Counted from the stretch's first letter, positions 53,074 to 63,238 are shown. The stretch: 64,000 nucleotides of DNA from Ignavibacteria bacterium (GCA_025612375.1 JAAXKN010000017.1:1-64000), one strand, 5' to 3'. The notes: generated by a model not told the origin, from the letters alone. Made by a program: numbers and translations.

Positions 53074-53742
53074 CTAAGCTTTTTTCCTGCCGGATAAAGA
53101 TATTCTGCTTTCTTTTCCGCTGAAGATTCTGCCGAGATTTGCACGGTGCGTATAGAGTATCAGTAAACAGATTCCAATTGAGAAGGGGAGTACAACGCCG
53201 TATCCCTGTATGTTCGCGTGGAAAATGTTCTCACGGATAAACAAAATTAAAGGTACCGATATGGCGCCCAGAATCGATCCGAGCGAAATATACTTTGAAA
53301 CTACTACAACAATAATAAAGACCCCGATTGCAAAGAGCATGTCGACTGTAATGATTGACATAAGCATGCCGAGAGCCGTTGCAATTCCTTTTCCGCCCCT
53401 GAAACCGGCGAAAATCGTCCAGATGTGCCCTATAACGGCGGCAACACCTGCAATGATCTGTACTAGCGTAAAGTCGTCAAAAGGTGTGGCGTTCTCGAAG
53501 GGGAAGCTGCCGTAATGCAGTCTTGCCACAAGAACAACTGCAAGAGCCCCCTTAAGGGCATCCAGAAGAATGACCAGTATGCCATACTTCCAGCCTAAAA
53601 TCCTGTATACGTTCGTTCCTCCGGCATTTCCGCTGCCGTAGTTTCTGATGTCGATTCCTTTAACAAGTTTTCCCACTATAATGCTTGTGGGTATAGATCC
53701 GATCAGATACGATAATAATATGATTGTTGTTAAGAGATACAT
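53074..53742 (-). CDS. plsY: Glycerol-3-phosphate acyltransferase PlsY
   Basis: 222-residue integral membrane enzyme that acylates the sn-1 position of glycerol 3-phosphate from acyl phosphate, starting phospholipid synthesis. The three conserved loops are visible: GSIPTSIIVGKLVKGIDIRN with SGNAGGTNVYR (loop 1), HIWTIFAGFRGGKGIATALG (loop 2) and the C-terminal THRANLGRIFSGKESR (loop 3). About seven hydrophobic segments. A PlsX gene is not in the window. Its substrate comes from GpsA, encoded next downstream. Confidence 0.97.
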   Translation of the reverse strand: MYLLTTIILLSYLIGSIPTSIIVGKLVKGIDIRNYGSGNAGGTNVYRILGWKYGILVILLDALKGALAVVLVARLHYGSFPFENATPFDDFTLVQIIAGVAAVIGHIWTIFAGFRGGKGIATALGMLMSIITVDMLFAIGVFIIVVVVSKYISLGSILGAISVPLILFIRENIFHANIQGYGVVLPFSIGICLLILYTHRANLGRIFSGKESRISLSGRKKA

Positions 53743-53896
53743 ATCAAAAATGCTTAAAATGATTGACTTCTAAAAAAATTATATAAATAACGGTGTATAA
53801 TATCAATATAAAATTATATTATAGCTACTGTTAATTGAGCGAAATTTTCAGTATAATCCGGAAAATTGATTAATTCCGTGCCTCGCGGCACAAAAA

Positions 53897-54577
53897 TTAC
53901 AAAATCCCGCTTAACTTTTCAAATAGTTCAAAGTCGGGTCTGGTAGTAATCTTAAAATTAAGTACCGAACCTTCCACAATTTTCACCTTAAATCCGGCTC
54001 TTGTTACCAGCATTGATTCATCAGTCCCGTAAAAATTTGCCTCAAAGGCATCTTCAAGCGCCTTTCTGATAATGTGGTACTTGAAGATTTGCGGAGTCTG
54101 GGCGTAAAATACGTCACTCCTGTCGAGGAACGAAGAGACAAACTCCTCTCCCTTCAGCAGCGTATCGCGCGCCTTAATGCAGACCAGCACGCTCTGGAAC
54201 TCTTCGGCCTGTTTTATGGCTTCAGTTAAAATCTTCTGGCTTAAGAGGGGCCGTGCGGCATCGTGTACCGCAATGAGATCCTCTTTATCGGCCTTTATTG
54301 AAGTGATGGCATTGAAGACGGAGTCCTGCCTTTCTTTGCCTCCGTTTACAATAGATTTTAGCTTTGTAAACTGATATTTAGCTGCAACATTCTCAAGGAG
54401 TTCAAAATAATCGGGCTGCGCAGCTACAACTATTTCATCAATTAAATCTGATTTCTGGAACACTTCAAGCGTATAGGCGATCAGTTCCCGCCCGTGTATT
54501 TTCTGATACTGCTTGGGAACCTCACAACCGAAACGCTTTCCCTGCCCGCCGGCAGGTATAACTGCAATAGTCCTCAT
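53897..54577 (-). CDS. ispD: 2-C-methyl-D-erythritol 4-phosphate cytidylyltransferase
   Basis: MEP (non-mevalonate) isoprenoid pathway: transfers CMP from CTP to MEP. 226 residues. The nucleotide motif is [11 protein letters not shown] with [19 protein letters not shown], followed by [14 protein letters not shown] and [22 protein letters not shown] and TDESMLV close the active site. The start overlaps the queA stop by 4 nt, so the two are coupled. A GTGCC-TCGC-GGCAC hairpin (53878-53891) lies just beyond the stop codon but lacks a T-tract. Confidence 0.96.
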   Translation of the reverse strand: MRTIAVIPAGGQGKRFGCEVPKQYQKIHGRELIAYTLEVFQKSDLIDEIVVAAQPDYFELLENVAAKYQFTKLKSIVNGGKERQDSVFNAITSIKADKEDLIAVHDAARPLLSQKILTEAIKQAEEFQSVLVCIKARDTLLKGEEFVSSFLDRSDVFYAQTPQIFKYHIIRKALEDAFEANFYGTDESMLVTRAGFKVKIVEGSVLNFKITTRPDFELFEKLSGIL

Positions 54578-55608
54578 ATGATCAGCATCGCGTCGCCATA
54601 ACTTAAGAATCTGTAGTTTTCCTTTAATGCTTTCTTGTATGCCTTCATCAGCAGGTCGTAACCTGCAAATGCCGAGGCAAGCATGATAAGTGTAGATTCA
54701 GGCGCATGGAAGTTGGTTATAAGTCTCTGTACTATCTTAAAGTCGTAAGGCGGAAAGATAAATTTATCCGTCCAGCCATGGTTCGGCTTTACGAACCCTT
54801 CGGCCGTAACGCTGCTCTCAAGGGCGCGCGTTGAACTGGTGCCGGTTACAAAAACCCTGTGCTTGTTCTGTATTGCCTTGTTTATTGTATCTGCGGACTG
54901 TGTCGAAATTTCAAAATATTCGGAATCCATTTTGTGCTTCGTCAGGTCTTCAACCTCAACGGGACGGAAAGTGCCAAGTCCTATGTGCAGCACTACGGGT
55001 GCAATTTTGATCCCTTTTTTCTTTATTTTGTCAAGGAGCTCTTCTGTAAAGTGGAGCCCTGCTGTCGGGGCTGCAACGGCACCGTCAACTTTCGCATAGA
55101 CAGTCTGGTAATTTTCCTTGTCTTCCGGCACCGGATCCCTTTTAATGTATGGCGGAAGGGGAGTAAGCCCGATTTTCTCGACAGCCTTAAAAACGTTGCC
55201 CGGCTGGTTGAAACGGACCGTACGGCCGCGTGAGGTCGTATTGTCAATTACTTCGCACCAGAGCTTGTCGTTAAAGTATATCCTGTTGCCGATTCTTACC
55301 TTCCGTGCAGGATCGACAATAACATCCCATATGCATTCTTCCTTGTTCAGTTCTCTTAATAAAAAGACCTCGATCTTTGCATTGGTTCTTTCTTTTTTTC
55401 CATATAAGCGCGCCTGAATAACTTTTGTTTCGTTTACAACCAGGACGTCTCCTTTTTCCATGTAATCAATCACATCGCTGAACACTTTGGATTCTATAGT
55501 CTGATGTTCCCTGTCGAGCACCAACAGTTTGGCGCTATCCCTGGGTTCAACCGGAAATTTGGCTATTTGAGTCTTTGGTAAGTTGAAATTAAAGTCCGAT
55601 AGTTTCAT
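54574..55608 (-). CDS. queA: S-adenosylmethionine:tRNA ribosyltransferase-isomerase
   Basis: Transfers and isomerises the ribosyl of SAM onto preQ1-modified tRNA to give epoxyqueuosine. 344 residues, full length. Marks: [16 protein letters not shown] near the N-terminus, [44 protein letters not shown] and the C-terminal [26 protein letters not shown] lies just before the ATG. First gene of a pair with ispD, which acts in an unrelated pathway. Confidence 0.97.
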   Translation of the reverse strand: MKLSDFNFNLPKTQIAKFPVEPRDSAKLLVLDREHQTIESKVFSDVIDYMEKGDVLVVNETKVIQARLYGKKERTNAKIEVFLLRELNKEECIWDVIVDPARKVRIGNRIYFNDKLWCEVIDNTTSRGRTVRFNQPGNVFKAVEKIGLTPLPPYIKRDPVPEDKENYQTVYAKVDGAVAAPTAGLHFTEELLDKIKKKGIKIAPVVLHIGLGTFRPVEVEDLTKHKMDSEYFEISTQSADTINKAIQNKHRVFVTGTSSTRALESSVTAEGFVKPNHGWTDKFIFPPYDFKIVQRLITNFHAPESTLIMLASAFAGYDLLMKAYKKALKENYRFLSYGDAMLII

Positions 55609-55699
55609 TTGGTCTCCTTACTATCATGAATAAAGCCAATTTAATAAGAAAGCAGCAGTCCCGGCCATTACTGCCCGGGCTGCTGCCTCATCTGATCAT

Positions 55700-58600
55700 T
55701 TATTTTTTCTTGTTCGTTTTCTTAGCTGCTGTCTTGACGTTTCCTTTTCCAGCCTTTTTAGCAACTACGGCTTTCTTAGGAGCGGCCTTTGCCTGGGCAG
55801 CTTTCTTTGCGGCAGGTTTAGCTGCTGTCTTTACAGCTGCCTTCACAGCTGCCTTCACAGCTGCCTTTGCTGCCGGTTTGGCTGAAGCCTTGGCTGCAGT
55901 TTTAGCAGCAGTTTTAGCAGCAGTTTTAGCAGCAGTTTTAACTGCCGGCTTGGCTGCAGGTTTCTTGGCTGCTGCTTTTTTTGCAACCGGCTTTGCAGCC
56001 TTCTTTGCAGCTGTCTTTGCCACTGCCTTAACTGCCGGCTTTGCAGCAGTGACTGCCTTTGACTGCTGTTCCTTCAGTGCAGCTCTTGCAGCGGCAAGGC
56101 GTGCAATTGGAACTCTGAATGGTGAACAGCTTACATAGTTGAGACCTGCCCTGTGGCAGAATTCAACTGAAGCCGGATCGCCTCCGTGCTCGCCGCAGAT
56201 ACCAACCTTAAGCTCAGGTCTTACTGAACGGCCTTTCTGCGTGCCGATCTCAACCAGCTGTCCGACACCTTCAACGTCAATTGAGATGAAAGGATCAATC
56301 GGGAGGATTTCCTTCTCAACGTAAAGAGGCAGGAACTTGCCGGCGTCATCTCTTGAAAGACCGAATGTGGTCTGTGTAAGGTCGTTGGTTCCAAAGCTGA
56401 AGAACTGAGCGCGTTCTGCAATCTTGTCTGCTGTTACGGCAGCTCTCGGCAGCTCGATCATGGTTCCTACCAGAAAATCGATCTTTACGCCCTTCTCCTT
56501 CATGACTTCAGCTGCAACCCTTCTTACGATCTCTTCCTGGAGCTTCAGTTCTTCAACTGTGCTTACAAGAGGAATCATAATTTCAGGCTTAACCTTGATC
56601 TTCTTCTTTGAAACGTTGCATGCGGCTTCGAAGATAGCCCTTGCCTGCATTTCAGTGATTTCAGGATAGCTGATGCCAAGGCGGCAGCCCCTGAAACCGA
56701 GCATCGGGTTGAATTCCTTGAGGGATTCGATCTTATCGATTACTCTCTGTGCAGGAACGTTCAGCGAATTTGCAACTTCCTGGATCTCATCTGCTTCGTG
56801 AGGCAGGAATTCATGCAAAGGTGGATCCAGAGTTCTGATTGTTGCAGGTCTTCCGCCCATGGCCATGAAGAGTCCTTCAAAATCGTCTCTCTGATAAGGA
56901 AGCAGTTTTGCAAGCGCAGCCTGTCTTTCCTCGTGTGTCTCGGCAAGTATCATCTCTCTTACAGAAAGAATCCTGTTCTCGCCGAAGAACATGTGCTCTG
57001 TACGGCAAAGGCCTATACCTTCGGCTCCGAATGCAATTGCATTCTGTGCCTGATCAGGCTGGTCGGCGTTGGTTCTGATGCCAAGGCGCCTTACCTTGTC
57101 GGCCCATGTCATAAGATCATTGTATGTCTTGAATACGGCTGATTCCTGGGGCTTCATGGTCTTTGTAATAAGAACCTGAACAACCTCTGAAGGCTTGGTC
57201 TCAAGTTTTCCAACAATAACTTCACCTGTGGATCCGTCGATTGATATATATTCGCCACGGTTGATAACAACGTCTTTGCCTGATACCCTGATAGTTCCGG
57301 CAGCGTAGTTGATGAGGAGGTTACCGCATCCTGCAACGCAAACCTTGCCCATCTGGCGTGCAACCAAAGCAGCGTGTGAAGTCATACCGCCTCTTGCTGT
57401 TAAGATACCTACTGCAGCGTTCATACCTTTGATATCTTCAGGAGAGGTTTCAATTCTGACAAGAACAACTTTTTCGCCCTTGGCTGCTTCTTCTTCAGCT
57501 TCTTCAGCCGAGAAGACAACTTTGCCTGAAGCGGCGCCCGGACCTGCGTTGAGGCCTTTGGCAATAAGCCTTCCTTCGTCAACGGCTTTTTTCTTTTCCT
57601 TTGAATCGAAGATAGGCCTTAAGAGCTGGTTCAGCTGATCGGGCTCAATTCTCATTAAAGCTTCTTCGCGCGAAATGAGTCTTTCCTTTACCATATCATA
57701 AGCGATTTTGATGGCGGCAAAGCCTGTTCTCTTTCCAACGCGGCACTGGAGCATCCAGAGCTTGCCCTGCTGGATTGTGAACTCGATATCCATCATATCC
57801 TTGTAATGCTTTTCGAGCTTCTTTCTGATGTCGTCAAGCTGCCTGTAGATTTTTGCGTTGTCTTCCTTCAGTTTTGCAATGGGAAGAGGAGTGCGTACGC
57901 CGGCAACGACGTCTTCGCCCTGTGCGTTAAAGAGGTATTCTCCGTAGAATACATTTTCGCCCGATGCCGCGTCTCTTGTAAATGCAACGCCTGTACCTGA
58001 ATCTTCTCCCATGTTGCCGAATACCATCGACTGAACGTTAACGGCTGTACCCCAGCTGGCAGGTATGTCATTAAGCTTTCTGTAAACGATGGCTCTTTCG
58101 TTCATCCATGAACCGAATACAGCGCCGATTGCGCCCCAGAGCTGTGTCATAGGATCATCGGGGAAACTGTTGCCGGTCTTGGCCAGGATTTCAGCTTTGA
58201 ATTCCTGTACCAGTTCTTTCAGGTGATCAGCTGTAAGGTCTGTATCTTTTGTAATTCCGTTCTCGTGCTTTTTCTTGTCCAGGATAACTTCAAACGGATC
58301 GAGTTCATGCTTTTCGACCGGTTTAAGTCCCAAAACAACGTCGCCATACATCTGAACAAATCTTCTGTATGAATCGTAGGCAAATCTCGGATTATTTGTC
58401 TTGGCAATCAGGCCTTCAACTGTAGTATCATTCAAGCCGAGGTTTAAGATTGTATCCATCATACCAGGCATTGAAGCTCTGGCGCCGCTCCTGACAGAAA
58501 CCAAAAGCGGGTTTTTAGGATCGCCAAATTTGGCTCCCATTTCCTTTTCAACTTTCTTGAGAGCGTCCAGCACCGACTTCTGCAGCTCTGCTGGATACTT

Positions 58601-58786
58601 CTTCTTGTTGTCATAGTAATATGTACATACGTCAGTGGTGATTGTAAAGCCGGCTGGTACTGGCAGTCCGATGTTAACCATTTCGGCCAGGTTTGCACCC
58701 TTGCCGCCGAGCAGGTTTTTCATGTCTGCTTTGCCTTCAGCTTTCCCGGCACCAAAGAAATAAACATACTTTGGGGTCTTAGCCAT
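55700..58786 (-). CDS. ppdK: Pyruvate, phosphate dikinase with a lysine/alanine-rich C-terminal tail
   Basis: Interconverts pyruvate, ATP and phosphate with PEP, AMP and PPi. 1028 residues against about 880-910 for the family. The N-terminal ATP-grasp opens with [12 protein letters not shown]. The phospho-histidine domain carries [18 protein letters not shown] (His near 470), and the PEP/pyruvate barrel has [17 protein letters not shown] and [12 protein letters not shown]. The catalytic part ends at [18 protein letters not shown]. Then follow about 123 residues almost only of Lys, Ala, Pro, Val and Thr (units AAKT, AVKA, PAAK), like histone H1 or mycobacterial HupB tails. GGAGG before the ATG. 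The frame is unbroken. Confidence 0.96.
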   Translation of the reverse strand: MAKTPKYVYFFGAGKAEGKADMKNLLGGKGANLAEMVNIGLPVPAGFTITTDVCTYYYDNKKKYPAELQKSVLDALKKVEKEMGAKFGDPKNPLLVSVRSGARASMPGMMDTILNLGLNDTTVEGLIAKTNNPRFAYDSYRRFVQMYGDVVLGLKPVEKHELDPFEVILDKKKHENGITKDTDLTADHLKELVQEFKAEILAKTGNSFPDDPMTQLWGAIGAVFGSWMNERAIVYRKLNDIPASWGTAVNVQSMVFGNMGEDSGTGVAFTRDAASGENVFYGEYLFNAQGEDVVAGVRTPLPIAKLKEDNAKIYRQLDDIRKKLEKHYKDMMDIEFTIQQGKLWMLQCRVGKRTGFAAIKIAYDMVKERLISREEALMRIEPDQLNQLLRPIFDSKEKKKAVDEGRLIAKGLNAGPGAASGKVVFSAEEAEEEAAKGEKVVLVRIETSPEDIKGMNAAVGILTARGGMTSHAALVARQMGKVCVAGCGNLLINYAAGTIRVSGKDVVINRGEYISIDGSTGEVIVGKLETKPSEVVQVLITKTMKPQESAVFKTYNDLMTWADKVRRLGIRTNADQPDQAQNAIAFGAEGIGLCRTEHMFFGENRILSVREMILAETHEERQAALAKLLPYQRDDFEGLFMAMGGRPATIRTLDPPLHEFLPHEADEIQEVANSLNVPAQRVIDKIESLKEFNPMLGFRGCRLGISYPEITEMQARAIFEAACNVSKKKIKVKPEIMIPLVSTVEELKLQEEIVRRVAAEVMKEKGVKIDFLVGTMIELPRAAVTADKIAERAQFFSFGTNDLTQTTFGLSRDDAGKFLPLYVEKEILPIDPFISIDVEGVGQLVEIGTQKGRSVRPELKVGICGEHGGDPASVEFCHRAGLNYVSCSPFRVPIARLAAARAALKEQQSKAVTAAKPAVKAVAKTAAKKAAKPVAKKAAAKKPAAKPAVKTAAKTAAKTAAKTAAKASAKPAAKAAVKAAVKAAVKTAAKPAAKKAAQAKAAPKKAVVAKKAGKGNVKTAAKKTNKKK
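55833..55943 (-). repeat. 12-bp tandem repeats within the ppdK tail
   Basis: On the plus strand, ACAGCTGCCTTC is repeated three times (55833-55868, last copy one change), encoding A-V-K-A units. GCAGTTTTAGCA is repeated three times plus a partial fourth (55896-55943), encoding A-K-T-A units. Because the unit is 12 bp, copy changes keep the frame. Confidence 0.85.
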
Positions 58787-59006
58787 TAATTTTCCTCCAT
58801 TCCATTGTTAATTAAAATTACATAATCCTTTGACCATTTAAGTCAGATTATATTAGTACAGTTATTTACGGTACCGCCCCGGGTCTTTTTCTTTTCCTGT
58901 CCCCGGAGCATTTTAGGGCCTCTGTACTGTAAATTCCATACAGCACAAGTAAGAAAAAATCAAACAGTTAATTTAAACCGCAATTATAATTTTACAAACT
59001 TTATTA

Positions 59007-60053
59007 CTAAACTTCTATTTTATTCAGCAGGAATTCTTCAAATTCTGCCCTGTTTTCAATGTCCATCTCAATTTTGAGATAGTAAATGTCTATGTCATCC
59101 AGCTCTTTTGAAAAACGCGAAAGCTTTACGGCATCCTTCTGCGTCGTAATGACAGAGTGCGAATTGGTCGAGTAAAATGCTTTCCTTATTGCCTGCACGT
59201 CTCTGAGCGTATAATCCTTATGGTCCTTAAAGAGGAGCTGGTTCTCGGTATCAATATTGGACTGTATTAAAATGTTCAGGAACGACTGCGGGTTCGCAAT
59301 CCCGCTGATTACCAGGCTCTTCTGCCCCCTGAAATCCTGCAGGTCGTAATACCTGTGGCTCTTTACGTCAAAAAGCCCTGCGGCCCTGTAAAAGGCGTTA
59401 AATATTTTTTTCTTGTCGAAGTATCCCCTCAGCTGGGGAGGTAAAAATCCTATCGTTGAAAATTTCCTGTTAATGATAACCGCATCGGCACGCCTGACTG
59501 AAGTGAACGGCTCACGCATCAGCCCCACGGGCAGAAGATTCTGATCCATGCCTCCTGACTTCAGAAGGAAACTGTTGTCAAAGATGAGTATGTTAAGATC
59601 CCTGTGTATCCACCTGTGCTGGAATGCGTCATCAAGAACAATTACTTCAACGTTCGTATCCCTCAGCATGCGGCGCGCTCCTTCAACCCTTTTTTCACTT
59701 ACTGCCGCAGGCACGCTGCACTCCAGTGCCGTAAGGTATATCTCGTCGCCGCAGGCACTGACCTCACTCTGAATTTCATTTCCTTCGGAGACAAGGCGGT
59801 AGCCTTTTGAATTTCTTCCGTAACCGCGGCTTAATACGCCTACTTTCTTTCCTGCTTTCTTCAGTATGTCGGTTACCATTATTACAGCAGGGGTTTTCCC
59901 CGATCCGCCCACAGTAATATTTCCAATTGATATTACCCTGGCGTCAACTCTTTCCGACTTGTATATACCCTTGTCGAAAAGATAATTGCGTATCCCTATG
60001 ATCCACCTGTATACCGGGGTCAGAGGGAATAAAATAATTCTTAAAAACAACAT
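59007..60053 (-). CDS. lpxK: Tetraacyldisaccharide 4'-kinase
   Basis: Phosphorylates the 4' position of the lipid A precursor at the inner membrane, giving lipid IVA. 348 residues. N-terminal membrane-associated helix (FLRIILFPLTPVYRWII), P-loop ITVGGSGKTP, then GVLSRGYGRNSKGY, the catalytic-Asp region VIVLDDAFQHRWIHRDLNIL and a C-terminal base-binding part (VISGIANPQSF). Start and preceding stop overlap in TGATG, so translation is coupled to the acyltransferase gene upstream. Its product is the acceptor for WaaA, encoded at 6053-7330. Confidence 0.96.
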   Translation of the reverse strand: MLFLRIILFPLTPVYRWIIGIRNYLFDKGIYKSERVDARVISIGNITVGGSGKTPAVIMVTDILKKAGKKVGVLSRGYGRNSKGYRLVSEGNEIQSEVSACGDEIYLTALECSVPAAVSEKRVEGARRMLRDTNVEVIVLDDAFQHRWIHRDLNILIFDNSFLLKSGGMDQNLLPVGLMREPFTSVRRADAVIINRKFSTIGFLPPQLRGYFDKKKIFNAFYRAAGLFDVKSHRYYDLQDFRGQKSLVISGIANPQSFLNILIQSNIDTENQLLFKDHKDYTLRDVQAIRKAFYSTNSHSVITTQKDAVKLSRFSKELDDIDIYYLKIEMDIENRAEFEEFLLNKIEV

Positions 60054-60709
60054 CAGAAATTACCTGCCTCTTCCTGTAAATCATTCAGCTTACGTTCACA
60101 TTCTTCAATGAGTTTTGTTGTTTCCTCATAGCTCAGTTCGCTGCAGACAGAAACCGGGTCAGAAAAAACCAGATTAATACTCGTAAAAAACTTCGGCAAT
60201 TCAAAACGGTCCCAGCTTCCTAAAATTCTTTTTTTCTTAACCCCCACGCCTACAAGTATGAGCGGTATGCCTGCTTTCTTTGCCACCACCACCGCACCGG
60301 CCTTAAGCTTGTGGTAAGGCCCTTTGGGACCGTCGGGCGTTATGGCAACCGGGCGGCCTGAAGACGCTGCCTGAAGCAGAAGCTTCAGCGCCATGCTTCC
60401 TCCGTCGTTGCTTGATCCGCGGATAACCCTGTAGTTCCATTTCGTCAGTATCTTATCAAGTAGTCTTCCGTCTTTGCTTCTGCTTACAAGTGCCGAAAAA
60501 TCAAGATCCTTATTTATATACCACGGAATAAGCATTGAGCCGTGCCAGAATGCAAAAACAAAATTCTTATTCTCCTTAATTAGACGGTCGAAGTGCTCCC
60601 TGTTCCTGGAATTGATCTTCAGTGTCTTTAAGAGCAACGATATTCCGGAATAAAGGAAATAATTGCCCAGGAATCTTAATATGTCCTGTCCAAGCTTTTT
60701 CAGCTTCAT
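60053..60709 (-). CDS. DUF374 lysophospholipid acyltransferase family protein
   Basis: 218 residues. The acyltransferase motif appears in atypical form as FAFWHGSML (H-x-x-x family position), then ALVSRSKDGRLLDKIL, GSSNDGGSMALKLLL and ITPDGPKGPYHKLKAGAV, the DUF374 signature. An N-terminal hydrophobic segment (FLYSGISLLLKTL) anchors it. Placement between lpxB and lpxK, with a 1-nt overlap to lpxK, suggests it adds a secondary acyl chain to lipid A or Kdo-lipid A where LpxL is absent; this is an inference from context. Confidence 0.88.
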   Translation of the reverse strand: MKLKKLGQDILRFLGNYFLYSGISLLLKTLKINSRNREHFDRLIKENKNFVFAFWHGSMLIPWYINKDLDFSALVSRSKDGRLLDKILTKWNYRVIRGSSNDGGSMALKLLLQAASSGRPVAITPDGPKGPYHKLKAGAVVVAKKAGIPLILVGVGVKKKRILGSWDRFELPKFFTSINLVFSDPVSVCSELSYEETTKLIEECERKLNDLQEEAGNF

Positions 60710-60749
60710 ATATGATATCTTCCTCTGTGATCCGGAAAATTCTTAAATC

Positions 60750-61880
60750 TCAGTTCAGGTATCCCAGGACAATCTCGGCTGACCTTTCAGATACACCCGT
60801 ATTTCCCAGCTTCTCTTCCAATGCCTTCAGCCTGTTTCTCATTGCCTCGAGGCTTTCTTCGCTTGACAGGACTGAAGCGCAGGCTGAATAAATCCTTCCG
60901 CTGTTTACATCCTTCTGTATCAGCTCTTCCACAATCTTCTCACCGGCTATAATATTTACCAGGCTTATCTTGTCAATTTCAATTACACTCTTTCCGATCA
61001 TATAAGTAAGATAGCTAGTGGCATAAACAACCACCATTGGAAGATGGAACAGTGCCGCCTCTAAAGTCGATGTCCCTGATTTTATTATTCCGAACTTTGA
61101 ATACCTGAAAAGGTCATACGTATGATCCTTTACAACCTTAAAGGGAACTTCAGGAGCAAGCTGCCTGAAAATTCCTTCATCAATATTTGAAGAACAAGCT
61201 ACAACAGTCTCGAGGTTAAATTTCTCCGAGACTTTTGCCGCGGCCTTGATTGTCTCCGGGAATATGCGCCCGATCTCCTGATGACGGCTGCCCGGAAGAA
61301 CTACGAGAAGATCCTTGCTTTTGTCAAAATGAAAAAGCCCGTAGAGATCTTCCTTTGTTAGATAGTCATACCTTTCAATTTGTTCCAGAAGAGGATGCCC
61401 GACGTATTCAACGTCGATGCCCGCATCCTTAAAGAACTTTTCCTCGAAGGGCAGAATTACTATCATCTTGTCTACAACTTTTTTTATCTTCCTGAGCCTG
61501 CCTTTTCCCCAGGCCCATACCTGCGGGGAGATATAATAAATAACCTTAAGCCCGAGGGCCTTGAACTTTTTAGCAATGCTCAGGTTGAACCCTGGATAAT
61601 CTATAAGAACAACTGTATCTATGTTTTTATTTTTAACTTCTTCAATTAAAGCTGCCTGAACTTTTTTTATGAACGGGAGATGCCTTACAACCTCGGCAAA
61701 CCCGAGGAAAGCCATCTGCCTTATGTGAAATAGTATTTCCATTCCTTCGGCTTCCATCTTCGGGCCACCGATGCCTGAAATGGAAACTCCGGGACTCTTT
61801 CTTTTAATTTCCCTTACCAGTGAGGCCCCGTGCATATCCCCCGAGGCTTCGCCTGCTACGATCAGCAAATTTTTTGTCAA
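60750..61880 (-). CDS. lpxB: Lipid-A-disaccharide synthase
   Basis: Condenses UDP-2,3-diacylglucosamine with lipid X to the lipid A disaccharide. 376 residues, GT19. AGEASGDMHGASLV at the N-terminus, FAEVVRHLPFIKK, IDYPGFNLSIAKKFK, YISPQVWAWGKGRLRKI, VVLPGSRHQEIGRI and SGTSTLEAALFHLPMVVVY. The only start that keeps the N-terminus is TTG at 61880, overlapping the stop of the upstream methyltransferase-like gene as TTGA, so translation probably depends on coupling. Confidence 0.96.
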   Translation of the reverse strand: MTKNLLIVAGEASGDMHGASLVREIKRKSPGVSISGIGGPKMEAEGMEILFHIRQMAFLGFAEVVRHLPFIKKVQAALIEEVKNKNIDTVVLIDYPGFNLSIAKKFKALGLKVIYYISPQVWAWGKGRLRKIKKVVDKMIVILPFEEKFFKDAGIDVEYVGHPLLEQIERYDYLTKEDLYGLFHFDKSKDLLVVLPGSRHQEIGRIFPETIKAAAKVSEKFNLETVVACSSNIDEGIFRQLAPEVPFKVVKDHTYDLFRYSKFGIIKSGTSTLEAALFHLPMVVVYATSYLTYMIGKSVIEIDKISLVNIIAGEKIVEELIQKDVNSGRIYSACASVLSSEESLEAMRNRLKALEEKLGNTGVSERSAEIVLGYLN

Positions 61881-62464
61881 TATCTGCTCACAAACCAGAT
61901 TATGATAATTGTCAGCGAAACTATGCTGAAGGCCTGGAGCGTTCTTCTTTCAGACTTAAGGCCTGCTGCAATGTTATACTTGGGCTGAGTGACGTTATTA
62001 TTTTTATAAGCCGATATCCTGGGCAGAAAGCGCGGAACATTTTTGTAATACTCCTCGTACTGCGCGCCGAAAGCTTTCTTTAAATATGTTTCCTCTTCAT
62101 TTATAATAAACTTGTACTGAAGGTAGAAGAAAACAAATGCCGCAATCTGCAGGTAAGGAAACAGGGCTAAAGACATGATCCCGATACCCATGTAAAGAAG
62201 AATGTTGCCTACATAGAGGGGATTCCTCGTATGGGCAAAGGGGCCGCTTATAACCAGGTAAGTCCCGCCCACGGCTCCTGTCGTCCTGGTTTCGCTTCCT
62301 GCGTAGCTTACGCCCCAGAGCCTTATCAGCTCGCCCGAGGCCGCAACAATAAAGCCTATTATAATGCTGTAGATATTAGGAGACCTGAATAATAACATAA
62401 GAACCAGAAACGGAATTGGAGTGTAGCTTCTGTATTTAAAAATTTTAGCCTGAATGCTGCTCAT
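61877..62464 (-). CDS. Isoprenylcysteine carboxyl methyltransferase (ICMT)-like membrane protein
   Basis: 195 residues with about five hydrophobic helices and the SAM-binding motif shared by ICMT and phospholipid methyltransferases: RLWGVSYAG, the GPFAHTRNPLYVGNILLYMG segment and the C-terminal EETYLKKAFGAQYEEYYKNV. The bacterial substrates of this group are mostly unknown; a lipid is likely given the location directly upstream of lpxB (4-nt overlap). Ribosome-binding site weak. Confidence 0.85.
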   Translation of the reverse strand: MSSIQAKIFKYRSYTPIPFLVLMLLFRSPNIYSIIIGFIVAASGELIRLWGVSYAGSETRTTGAVGGTYLVISGPFAHTRNPLYVGNILLYMGIGIMSLALFPYLQIAAFVFFYLQYKFIINEEETYLKKAFGAQYEEYYKNVPRFLPRISAYKNNNVTQPKYNIAAGLKSERRTLQAFSIVSLTIIIIWFVSRY

Positions 62465-62497
62465 TTATTTCTTAACCCTGTTTAATTGATGAATAAA

Positions 62498-63217
62498 TTA
62501 TCCCTGCTTGAACACTTCAAATCTTTTCAGTTCAGCCTGGTATCTTTTCTTTAACCGTTTTTTATTTCTTAGCTCCTCCAGTTTCTTCCTTACGTCCTGA
62601 AAGTCCCTGAAGGGGAAGTATGTGATCCTGTTGACTTCACAATATTTTAAGAGCGAGGCCTTTGCAAAAATAAAATCGCAGTACTGCACGGGGCACTTGT
62701 CGGAGTACCCGTCGCCGATGTAGACTATATAGTCTTCGTCGCCCGACTTACTGAGCAGGTGATTTCTCTTGCAGTTGCCGCAGAACCGGCAGTGTTCGTC
62801 GCCATAAGGGAAGAACGGCTTTAACCTGCCTTCATTTATCTCGGCCCTGTTGCAGTAGACTTCCAGGTCTCCAAGGCCTTCGCGCTCAAGAATTCTTTTA
62901 ATATAAATATCAAAGCCGTCGCTTAAGACTCTTATTTCAAACCTGTTTTCCCGGCAGTATTCCACAAAGTCCCTGAATGTGGGGTCAATTTCAATTTCTT
63001 CAAGGAACTCCAGGAATTTATCAAAGTCCAGAGCCTTTATGGTGTCAAACATCAGGTACCAGCTCTCGGGAGAAGTGATCTTCTCCTCAATCCAGTCCTC
63101 CACTATCTGGCGGATTTTTACCGGGTCGCCGAAAGTATTGACAAAAGCCTCTCCAACGTCGCGCTTTGTAATAGTACCGTCAAAATCTATAAATATTTTA
63201 AAAACCTTGTCCTGCAT
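62498..63217 (-). CDS. HAD-superfamily phosphatase, MtnX-like
   Basis: 239 residues. HAD motif I is DFDGTITKRDVGEAF, motif II VLSDGFDIYIKRIL, and motif III GDGYSDKCPVQYCDFIFA, the pattern of the MtnX/phosphoserine-phosphatase-like group. A cysteine/histidine cluster HCRFCGNCKRNHLL (about 143-156) could bind a metal and is the odd feature. MtnX acts in methionine salvage, but no other salvage gene is here, so the substrate stays open. It lies 33 nt before the ICMT-like gene and may head the lipid A transcript. Confidence 0.82.
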   Translation of the reverse strand: MQDKVFKIFIDFDGTITKRDVGEAFVNTFGDPVKIRQIVEDWIEEKITSPESWYLMFDTIKALDFDKFLEFLEEIEIDPTFRDFVEYCRENRFEIRVLSDGFDIYIKRILEREGLGDLEVYCNRAEINEGRLKPFFPYGDEHCRFCGNCKRNHLLSKSGDEDYIVYIGDGYSDKCPVQYCDFIFAKASLLKYCEVNRITYFPFRDFQDVRKKLEELRNKKRLKKRYQAELKRFEVFKQG

Positions 63218-63238
63218 TCCTTCTCTTCACATTCAAAA

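Noticed and set aside
55626-56138. 170-codon plus-strand frame rich in Ala/Phe opposite the ppdK tail
   Set aside because: It is the mirror of the repetitive Lys/Ala codons; low complexity with no ribosome-binding site.
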